Position numbers and translations under genes: made by a program
Part shown: positions 1-5,592 of the stretch, one piece after another
Layout of the letters: each line of letters opens with the position of its first letter
Position numbering within the stretch: position 1 is the first letter of the stretch
The notes under the pieces: generated by a model
Database searches by the model: none
Told to the model about the DNA's origin: nothing
What the model saw: only the letters and a program-made list of their open reading frames with translations
DNA from: an uncultured Bacteroidales bacterium
GTDB lineage: Bacteria; Bacteroidota; Bacteroidia; Bacteroidales; Muribaculaceae
Length of the DNA stretch: 5,592 nt
Direction: 5' to 3'
Assembly (NCBI GenBank): GCA_947177325.1
Contig: CAMWUH010000151.1
Coordinates: 1-5,592 of the forward strand

Positions 1-17
1 GTCTTGTGATGAAGGAG

Positions 18-33
18 CGTAGCCGTAGCTACG
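18..33. repeat. Short tandem/palindromic repeat, possible hairpin
   Basis: The hexamer CGTAGC occurs twice in tandem (18-23 and 24-29) and is followed by TACG. Bases 24-33 (CGTAGCTACG) form a perfect 10-bp palindrome. Alternatively, CGTAGC (18-23) can pair with GCTACG (28-33) around a CGTA loop. Further inverted repeats lie close by: TTGAGA-T-TCTCAA at 87-99, and AACAAGG (43-49) facing CCTTGTT (102-108). There is no T-run after the 18-33 hairpin, so it does not look like an intrinsic terminator. The cluster resembles a dispersed intergenic repeat or part of a decayed insertion sequence; which one cannot be told from a single copy. Confidence 0.4.
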
Positions 34-79
34 TGACTGAAGAACAAGGTAAAAATCGCCGGTGAGATGCGGTGATTAG

Positions 80-265
80 GTAACTTTTGAGATTCTCAAT
101 GCCTTGTTTTTCCTGATCAAAACAGGGTGTCAATGGCGACTACTGCCCAATGACTTTCCCCGGTGGCGTACGGTATATGAATTTTACCGTAAATGGCTAT
201 CAAACGGGGTTTTCGATCGGCTGACCCAAGAATTATATAATTTTTCTTACTTATCCGTGGCATGA
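80..265 (+). pseudogene. IS5-family transposase remnant (DUF4096-like N-terminal domain)
   Basis: This frame is open from just after a stop (TAG, 77-79) to TGA at 263-265. It encodes, in order, FEILNALFFLIKTGCQWRLL, then PNDFPRWRTVYEFYRKW, then LSNGVFDRLTQELYN. That order (REILNAIFYLLKTGCQWR, LP-x-DFP-x-W-x-TVY, then Y/F-RKW) is the classic DUF4096 N-terminal domain of IS5-family transposases. Recognisable homology runs from about base 86 to 241 and then stops: the tail FSYLSVA is not transposase-like. The DDE catalytic domain is absent, there is no start codon in frame, and stop codons lie upstream in the same frame. The relic can therefore make no active enzyme. No terminal inverted repeats or target duplication could be identified, so the original element boundaries are unknown. 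Confidence 0.85.
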
Positions 266-421
266 GTTACCATTGCCCCGGACAATCGTCATGCATCTGC
301 ATAACGCTTGACCGCCTCAGTATTAACTAATATTGGGGAACCGGGTCTTAGACCATATTTCTAAAAAAACTAAAACGAACTCATTTTTAGTGAGTATTTG
401 GGAAGTTACGATAGCTAACGC
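266..421. other. AT-rich intergenic stretch, no recognised gene
   Basis: I see no gene in this stretch. All + frames are broken by stops and show no continuation of the transposase. A weak inverted repeat, ACTCA (379-383) facing TGAGT (391-395) across 7 nt, has only five pairs and is too weak to call a terminator. A 23-codon open stretch on the minus strand (289-360) reads like the end of a protein but has no start codon. The stretch is distinctly more AT-rich than the genes downstream and leads into the promoter. Confidence 0.5.
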
Positions 422-436
422 TTGCAGGATGTGCAA
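422..436. promoter_or_regulatory. Possible operator: TTGCA-N5-TGCAA over the -33 element
   Basis: Five-base arms TTGCA (422-426) and TGCAA (432-436) form a perfect inverted repeat around GGATG. The left arm contains the promoter's -33 TTG, so a dimeric regulator bound here would compete with RNA polymerase. Arms of five bases can occur by chance, and symmetry does not extend outward (C421 does not pair with A437). No regulator gene lies nearby. Treat as a candidate only. Confidence 0.25.
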
Positions 437-452
437 AAATTTAGTATCTTTG
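422..452 (+). promoter_or_regulatory. Bacteroidetes-type promoter for the three-gene cluster
   Basis: TTG at 422-424 is separated by exactly 20 nt from TATCTTTG at 445-452. This fits the Bacteroidetes primary-sigma promoter (-33 TTG/TTTG and -7 TAnnTTTG, about 19-21 nt apart), with every fixed position of the -7 box matched. Transcription should start roughly 5-8 nt after 452, leaving a short leader before the ATG at 470 or the one at 482. The -33 element lies within the inverted repeat TTGCA-GGATG-TGCAA (422-436), which could be a regulator site. This is the only good promoter I see ahead of the cluster. Confidence 0.8.
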
Positions 453-469
453 TAGGTTAACGCCCAAGA

Positions 470-1822
470 ATGATTATAATAATGAATAACATACGGTTTT
501 ATATCACCTCTTTATGCTTTATGCTCCTTGCCGTTGCGGTTCAGGCAGCCGCTCCGTCGGTAGTTGTCACTTCGGCTCAGGGAGCTGAAGCGCCGATTGA
601 ACTTGCCGCCGAGAGCTCAACCGGTCTGCAAAAGATTTTTGTGATTAGCGATGCGGCAGGGGCATCGGCAGTAATCGATGCCGGAGGTGCCTCCATTAGT
701 GTGGCTACTTTCGGGTCGGCCGGTGCGGCCTACGCTACTCCTGCAGCGACCACTGTGCAACCCGACGGCACTGTAGCGGTCAGTCTGCCTGCAACCGACA
801 CCGGCCTTGCTATCGAAGTGGCCGGCGACCGCAGCTATTACTACTGGATTGTTGACTACACCGAGCATGAGCTGACTCTCAACAGCCTGACGATTGACCC
901 TAATGAGAGCGATTGCTCTATGGTTGCTCTGCTCTTTGACGGGTCAGCCGGGCCTATCACCTACTATACAATCACCGGCGCTCCGAAAACTCTGTCGCGC
1001 GACCTGGAGTTGTCATGGACCTCACTTGCCTTCGACTCTGACAGCGAAAGTTTTCAACCTACCGACAAGTCATCGACATTAGCATCTATAGCCTCAACCA
1101 TTCACGTTGAGCAACCGCTCTGCTCCACCCACTTCACCCTCCAAGGCGACCGCTTCACCTCGGCCTGGGGCAATCGACTTTCGGTGGAAAGTCCGGTTGT
1201 TGACCCTATCGCCGTGAGCGGCCACGCAACAATGACTCGCCTCGACTCCATTGCCGATAATATGAGCAACTCCGGAGCCGACAGCGGGCCGGCTCAGCTG
1301 CAATTTCAGGCTCTGGTAACTGATGCCGTTAGATTTACCGAATGGCAAACCTCGGCCTACCCCGACTTCTCAATCATTGACCTCCGATTTAACCAAACCG
1401 ACTTTGACCTCGATATCGCTGAGTCAGGCACAACCTACATACGCTTCGTAGCTGCCAACGACTCAGGCTCTTGCGAATGGATTTCTGACACCTTTGAAGT
1501 AAACATCGGCGCCTCGAAGCTGCTCTGCCCCAACGCTTTTTCGCCCGGCGATCAAAATGGCGTCAACGACATTTGGAAAGTCAGCTACTCATCGCTGACA
1601 AGCTTTGAATGTGACATTTTCAACCGCTGGGGCGTTCACATTATAAAGTTGACCGACCCCTCGCAAGGTTGGGATGGTCGCTATCGGGGCAAGCTCGTTG
1701 AGTCTGGCGTTTACTACTATGTTATCCGCGCCCGCGGCACCGACGGCGTTGACTATAAGCTCTCGGGCGACATCAACGTAATCAACTACTCTATTCGCTC
1801 CAAAAATTCAACCACTGAATAA
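470..1822 (+). CDS. Secreted protein with type IX secretion (type B) / gliding-motility C-terminal sorting domain
   Basis: A 450-residue exported protein. An N-terminal signal peptide (hydrophobic core about residues 11-25, ending AVAVQA before AAPS) directs it through Sec. The C-terminal ~95 residues match the CHU_C / TIGR04131 gliding-motility domain, used as a type B signal by the type IX system: PNAFSPGDQNGVNDIW (354-369), IFNRWG (383-388), GWDG (400-403), GVYYYVIRA (413-421) and a final GDINVINYS. The product should cross the outer membrane and be surface-attached or released. The middle (about 27-350) is probably beta-rich and Ig-like (FTLQGDRF, TTYIRFVAANDSG-C near 321-335), with an Ala/Gly-rich stretch at 60-110; I recognise no enzymatic motif, so its role is unknown. 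Two in-frame ATGs are possible. The second (482) gives a cleaner signal peptide (MNNIRF...) and a more usual leader length; the first adds MIII. The secretion machinery itself is not in this window. Confidence 0.88.
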   Translation: MIIIMNNIRFYITSLCFMLLAVAVQAAAPSVVVTSAQGAEAPIELAAESSTGLQKIFVISDAAGASAVIDAGGASISVATFGSAGAAYATPAATTVQPDGTVAVSLPATDTGLAIEVAGDRSYYYWIVDYTEHELTLNSLTIDPNESDCSMVALLFDGSAGPITYYTITGAPKTLSRDLELSWTSLAFDSDSESFQPTDKSSTLASIASTIHVEQPLCSTHFTLQGDRFTSAWGNRLSVESPVVDPIAVSGHATMTRLDSIADNMSNSGADSGPAQLQFQALVTDAVRFTEWQTSAYPDFSIIDLRFNQTDFDLDIAESGTTYIRFVAANDSGSCEWISDTFEVNIGASKLLCPNAFSPGDQNGVNDIWKVSYSSLTSFECDIFNRWGVHIIKLTDPSQGWDGRYRGKLVESGVYYYVIRARGTDGVDYKLSGDINVINYSIRSKNSTTE

Positions 1823-1859
1823 TCACTCATCCACTCTTATATTTTTTACAGAACTATCT

Positions 1860-2813
1860 ATGAAAACCATCATACTTTCGCTGCTCGCAGCCTCAACCCT
1901 TTCAACCACCATTGCCTCGGCTCAAACCCCGCGCGACGCTTCTCAATCATCAATCGTCATGAGCCGCGTTGCTTCGCCGTCTGTGCCTCGAAAGGTTACG
2001 TTTGCCGACCAGACCTACGACCTCGATCGCGTTGACCTCTACGAGCGCCTTGATCGCGAACTGACTGCTATGAGCTACACCCACGGCTCCACGCTGCTGA
2101 TGCTCAAGCGTGCCAATCGCTATTTCCCCGAAATCATCCCCATATTGAAGCGTCAGGGTGTGCCTGAAGACCTGATATACCTATGTTGCATCGAGAGCTC
2201 ACTCAATCCACGCGCCTACTCCTCGGCCAAAGCCGCAGGCCTCTGGCAGTTCATGCCCTCTACTGCCAAACAATACGGTCTGGAGGTGAACGAGTACGTC
2301 GATGAACGCTATAATCTCGAGCTCGCCACAGAGGCCGCTTGCCGCATGCTCAAGCAGCTCCACCGTCAATATGGTAACTGGGAATCGGCTGCCGCTGCCT
2401 ACAACGGAGGGCCTGCGCGCATCACCCGCGAATTAGGCTCTCAAATGTCGAAATCGGCGCTCGACCTCTACCTGGTTGAAGAAACCCAGCGCTATATGTT
2501 TAGAATTCTTGCCGCCAAGCTGATTATGAACGACCCCCGACTATATGGGTTCACCCTGCAGCCCGACCAATTCTACACACCCATGACCTACACCACAGTC
2601 AAGGTGTCAACTCCCGTAGAATCATGGCCTCAATGGGCTGCCGACCACGGCATTACCTACGCCCAACTCCGCGACGCCAACCCTTGGATTCGCGACAAGA
2701 CTCTCCCCAATAAAACCGGCAAAACCTACACCGTTAAAATTCCCACCAAAGATTCACTCCTGCGGTCAACCGCCGACAAAACTATCTATAACCCCAAATG
2801 GACAACTCGATAA
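1860..2813 (+). CDS. Periplasmic lytic transglycosylase (SLT / MltD-like) with LysM-like tail
   Basis: A 317-residue enzyme predicted to cleave the MurNAc-GlcNAc bond of peptidoglycan non-hydrolytically, forming 1,6-anhydroMurNAc. A Sec signal peptide ends near ASAQ (19-22). The SLT domain spans about 85-230: YLCCIESSLNP carries the catalytic Glu (E112), followed by the GLWQFMPSTA motif (127-136), AAAYNGG (178-184) and the ETQRYMFRILAAKLI helix (208-222). These are the family 1 landmarks in order, so it looks active. The tail (about 248-294, VSTPVESWPQWAADHGITY to GKTYTVKIP) resembles a divergent LysM-like module common in Bacteroidetes homologues and may bind glycan. There is no lipobox cysteine after the signal, so it is probably soluble. 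It starts 37 nt after the upstream gene. TATATTTT at 1838-1845 resembles a -7 box but has no TTG at the right distance, so read-through from the upstream promoter is more likely. It overlaps uvrA by 16 nt. Confidence 0.92.
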   Translation: MKTIILSLLAASTLSTTIASAQTPRDASQSSIVMSRVASPSVPRKVTFADQTYDLDRVDLYERLDRELTAMSYTHGSTLLMLKRANRYFPEIIPILKRQGVPEDLIYLCCIESSLNPRAYSSAKAAGLWQFMPSTAKQYGLEVNEYVDERYNLELATEAACRMLKQLHRQYGNWESAAAAYNGGPARITRELGSQMSKSALDLYLVEETQRYMFRILAAKLIMNDPRLYGFTLQPDQFYTPMTYTTVKVSTPVESWPQWAADHGITYAQLRDANPWIRDKTLPNKTGKTYTVKIPTKDSLLRSTADKTIYNPKWTTR

Positions 2814-5592
2814 AAATCCAAAATAAACCGCTCCAAAAGGCATCGGCTGTAGATGATGCATCTGATGCCGCTCAGGCGCTCAACGTCATTGGCGCCAGAG
2901 TCAACAATTTGAAAAACATTGATGTTGAAATTCCTCGCAACTCGCTCGCTGTTATCACCGGCTTGTCAGGTTCGGGTAAATCATCGTTGGCCTTCGACAC
3001 AATATATGCCGAAGGTCAGCGCCGCTATATCGAAACATTCTCGGCCTACGCCCGCAATCTGCTCGGCAACCTCGAGCGCCCCGATGTTGACAAAATCACA
3101 GGTCTATCGCCCGTTATCGCCATCGAGCAGAAAACCGTCAACCGCAATCCCCGCTCCACCGTTGGCACCATAACCGAAATCTACGACTTTCTCCGTCTGC
3201 TCTACTCACGAGTGGCCACAGCCCGAAGCTACCTCACCGGCAAAACGATGGTTCAATACACAGAGGAAAAAATCCTCGACCTCGTTACCACCAAATTTGC
3301 CGGACGAAAAGTGCTCCTGCTCGCTCCGCTTGTAAAAAACCGCAAAGGCCACTATCGCGAGCTGTTTGCCACACTCTCGAAAAAAGGCTTTATGACCGTC
3401 AGAGTCGACGGCGAACTGCGCGAAATCGTCCCTGAAATGAAGCTTGACCGCTACCGCAACCACTCCATCGAGCTGGTTGTCGACAAATTGCGCGTCGACC
3501 CCTCCGACCTCACCCGCCTGAGAGAGTCAATCCACGCCACTCTGCTTCAGGGCGACAAGCAAATGATGATTTACGACGTCGAAGCCGACGAGCTCAGCCA
3601 CTATTCTCAGCACCTGGTCGACCCCGAAACAGGGCTCTCATATCGCCGCCCGGCCCCTCACAACTTCTCTTTCAACTCTCCCCAAGGCGCTTGTCCCACC
3701 TGCAAAGGTATCGGCACCGTCAACATCATCGACCGCGACAAAATTATTCCCGACGATAAAATCAGTATCGCCGCCGGAGCTATCGTGCCATTAGGCAAGA
3801 AAAAAAATTCTGTCATCTTCTGGCAAATCGAAGCCATCCTCAAATACTACGGCGCTGGCCTCGACACCCCCGTCAGCCAAGTGCCCCCCGAAGCTCTCGA
3901 AGAAATTCTTCACGGCACCACTCGCCAAATCAAAATCGAAAACGCCACGCTCTCAACCACCAATTATTTCCAAAGCTACGACGGCATTGTGAAATACATC
4001 GAGCTGCAAGCCCAAGACGACGACGCGTCTGAAGCAGCCCGCAAATGGAGCGACCAATTCTATTCCCGAGCCACTTGTCCCGACTGCAACGGCGACAGGC
4101 TTAATCGCGAGGCGCTCCACTTCTTCATCGGCGACGACAACATCGCCGACCTCTCCCGCCTCGACATATCCGCCCTCAAAGAGCGCGTCGACGCAATCCC
4201 CTCTAAACTCGACCCCTCTGGCCGCATCATCGCCACTGAGATCATCAAGGAGATTTCTGCACGCCTGCAATTCCTGCTCGATGTGGGCCTGAAATATCTG
4301 TCGCTCAACCGCTCGTCGGCCACCCTCTCAGGCGGCGAGAGCCAGCGCATTCGCCTTGCCACTCAGCTCGGCAGCGAGCTCGTCAATGTGCTCTACATCC
4401 TCGATGAACCCTCAATAGGCCTCCACCAGCGCGACAACGACCGACTTATCAACTCGCTCAAGCGACTGCGAGATGCCTCCAACTCCATCATCGTGGTGGA
4501 GCACGACCGCGACATGATGACCCAAGCCGACTACATCGTCGACATAGGTCCCGGTGCAGGGCGCGCCGGTGGCCACGTCGTTTTTCAAGGCACTCCCGAG
4601 CAAATGCTGAAAACCGACACCGTCACCGCCCGATATCTCAACGGCTCCAAAGCCATTATCCCCAACTACACCCCGCGCTCCGGCAACGGCAAGACCATCG
4701 AGCTCCTCGGCGCTACAGGCCATAACCTCAAAAACGTCGACCTGCGCATTGACCTTGGCACCCTTACAGTGGTTTCAGGCGTGTCAGGTTCGGGCAAATC
4801 ATCGCTGATTAACTCCACCCTTAAGCCCATTCTTTCAGCCCACTTCTACCGCTCTCTGCAGCAGCCGCTCCCCTATCGTGAAATCCGCGGCATGGAGAAT
4901 ATCGACAAGGTGGTCACAGTTGACCAGCAACCGCTCGGACGCACACCCCGCTCCAATCCGGCCACCTACACCGGTGTGTTCACCGACATCCGCAACCTCT
5001 TCGTGGGGCTTCCCGAAGCGCGCATCCGCGGCTACAAGCCCGGACGCTTCTCCTTCAACATCAAAGGCGGACGCTGCGAAACGTGCAGCGGCAACGGTTA
5101 TCGCACTTACGAGATGAACTTCCTCCCCGACGTTACCGTGCCCTGTGAGGAGTGCCACGGCAAGCGCTACAACCGCGAAACCCTCGAAGTGCGCTACAAG
5201 GGAAAGTCGATTGCCGACGTGCTCGACATGACTATAAATCAGGCCGTTGAGTTTTTTGCAGGAATCCCCTCGATTATCAACAAAATCAAGGTGCTTCAGG
5301 ACATAGGCCTTGGCTATATCAAGCTCGGCCAGCCATCTACCACCCTCTCAGGCGGCGAAAATCAGCGCGTAAAACTCGCCACCGAGCTTGCCAAACGCGA
5401 CACCGGTCGCACCCTCTTCATTCTCGACGAGCCCACCACCGGCCTCCATTTCCAGGATATCCAAACACTGCTCAACATCCTCAACCGATTGGTCGACAAG
5501 GGTAACACCGTAGTCGTAGTGGAGCACAACGTCGACGGCATAGCCGCTGCCGACCGCATCATTTACATGGGTCCCGACGGCGGCGCCGAAGG
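2798..5592 (+). CDS. uvrA: UvrA, excinuclease ABC subunit A (3' end outside window)
   Basis: The damage-recognition ATPase of nucleotide excision repair; as a dimer it binds distorted DNA and loads UvrB. 931 codons are visible with no stop, and perhaps 25-30 residues are cut off by the window edge. Both ABC modules are complete: Walker A GLSGSGKSS (55-63, K61) and GVSGSGKSS (661-669, K667); signatures LSGGES (510) and LSGGEN (850); Walker B ILDEP with D536/E537 and D877/E878; H-loop His 569 and 910. Zinc module 2 has all four cysteines (C760, C763, C783, C786), and a CPDC pair is at 427-430. Zinc module 1 keeps only C299/C302. NPRSTVGT and RTPRSNPATYTG are present. The ATG at 2798 is the only in-frame start before the conserved GARVNNLKNI (32-41); it gives an N-terminal extension of about 25 residues relative to E. 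coli UvrA and lies within the transglycosylase gene. The sequence fits the canonical Bacteroidetes UvrA, not the shorter UvrA2 type that lacks the UvrB-binding region. Confidence 0.97.
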   Translation, partial: MDNSIKIQNKPLQKASAVDDASDAAQALNVIGARVNNLKNIDVEIPRNSLAVITGLSGSGKSSLAFDTIYAEGQRRYIETFSAYARNLLGNLERPDVDKITGLSPVIAIEQKTVNRNPRSTVGTITEIYDFLRLLYSRVATARSYLTGKTMVQYTEEKILDLVTTKFAGRKVLLLAPLVKNRKGHYRELFATLSKKGFMTVRVDGELREIVPEMKLDRYRNHSIELVVDKLRVDPSDLTRLRESIHATLLQGDKQMMIYDVEADELSHYSQHLVDPETGLSYRRPAPHNFSFNSPQGACPTCKGIGTVNIIDRDKIIPDDKISIAAGAIVPLGKKKNSVIFWQIEAILKYYGAGLDTPVSQVPPEALEEILHGTTRQIKIENATLSTTNYFQSYDGIVKYIELQAQDDDASEAARKWSDQFYSRATCPDCNGDRLNREALHFFIGDDNIADLSRLDISALKERVDAIPSKLDPSGRIIATEIIKEISARLQFLLDVGLKYLSLNRSSATLSGGESQRIRLATQLGSELVNVLYILDEPSIGLHQRDNDRLINSLKRLRDASNSIIVVEHDRDMMTQADYIVDIGPGAGRAGGHVVFQGTPEQMLKTDTVTARYLNGSKAIIPNYTPRSGNGKTIELLGATGHNLKNVDLRIDLGTLTVVSGVSGSGKSSLINSTLKPILSAHFYRSLQQPLPYREIRGMENIDKVVTVDQQPLGRTPRSNPATYTGVFTDIRNLFVGLPEARIRGYKPGRFSFNIKGGRCETCSGNGYRTYEMNFLPDVTVPCEECHGKRYNRETLEVRYKGKSIADVLDMTINQAVEFFAGIPSIINKIKVLQDIGLGYIKLGQPSTTLSGGENQRVKLATELAKRDTGRTLFILDEPTTGLHFQDIQTLLNILNRLVDKGNTVVVVEHNVDGIAAADRIIYMGPDGGAE

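Noticed and set aside
379..395. Inverted repeat ACTCA-N7-TGAGT as a terminator
   Set aside because: Only five base pairs, AT-containing, and no T-run directly after the 3' arm. The T-run lies in the loop.
617..1348. Minus-strand frames 617-868 and 1094-1348 and the + frame 894-1082 inside the sorting-domain gene
   Set aside because: They overlap the real gene in other frames and show no motif or promoter.
1838..1845. TATATTTT as an internal promoter for the transglycosylase
   Set aside because: It lacks the final G of TAnnTTTG, and no TTG occurs 19-21 nt upstream.
2919..3173. 84-codon + frame overlapping the 5' part of uvrA
   Set aside because: It is out of frame with the UvrA Walker A region that clearly codes in the other frame; it is a shadow.
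4835..5158. Long minus-strand open frame opposite uvrA (and similar ones at 3206-3463, 3953-4270, 4060-4362, 4412-4723, 5362-5562)
   Set aside because: All lie antisense to strongly conserved UvrA coding sequence and have no recognisable domain. They arise from the C-rich codon use of uvrA.
470..5592. A novel defence or mobile system made of these three genes
   Set aside because: The second and third genes are well-known families with intact motifs and housekeeping roles, and the first is a secreted protein. There is no nuclease, toxin, reverse transcriptase or CRISPR repeat in the window.

Overview
The window looks like chromosomal DNA of a gut-type Bacteroidales bacterium, probably near Muribaculaceae. 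Three things point there. The promoter ahead of the first gene has the Bacteroidetes layout (TTG, 20 nt, TATCTTTG). The first protein ends in a gliding-motility/type IX secretion (type B) sorting domain. The UvrA has the sequence style of the Bacteroidetes orthologue (for example RPAPHNFSFNSPQGACPTC and VPLGKKKNSVIFWQIEAI). The family-level placement is inference; the phylum is well supported.

Layout: bases 1-469 hold no intact gene. They contain a palindrome-rich stretch (about 1-99), the decayed N-terminal part of an IS5-type transposase (about 80-265), an AT-rich stretch with nothing recognisable (266-421), and a promoter (422-452). Three genes follow, all on the + strand and tightly packed: a secreted protein with a type IX sorting domain (470-1822), a periplasmic lytic transglycosylase (1860-2813), and uvrA (2798 to beyond the right edge). 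The gaps are 37 nt and then a 16-nt overlap, and no convincing terminator lies between them, so they are probably one transcription unit driven from the promoter at 422-452.

Functionally, the first two products work in or outside the cell envelope: one is exported across the outer membrane, the other cuts peptidoglycan. The third is the damage-sensing ATPase of nucleotide excision repair. I see no obvious pathway joining all three; the arrangement may just be a compact housekeeping operon. The 5' end of uvrA lies inside the transglycosylase gene, which suggests translational coupling.

I do not find a new biological system here. The points most worth checking are the transposase relic just upstream of the operon promoter, the small inverted repeat on the -33 element, the missing first cysteine pair in UvrA zinc module 1, and the G/C strand-bias change inside the first gene.
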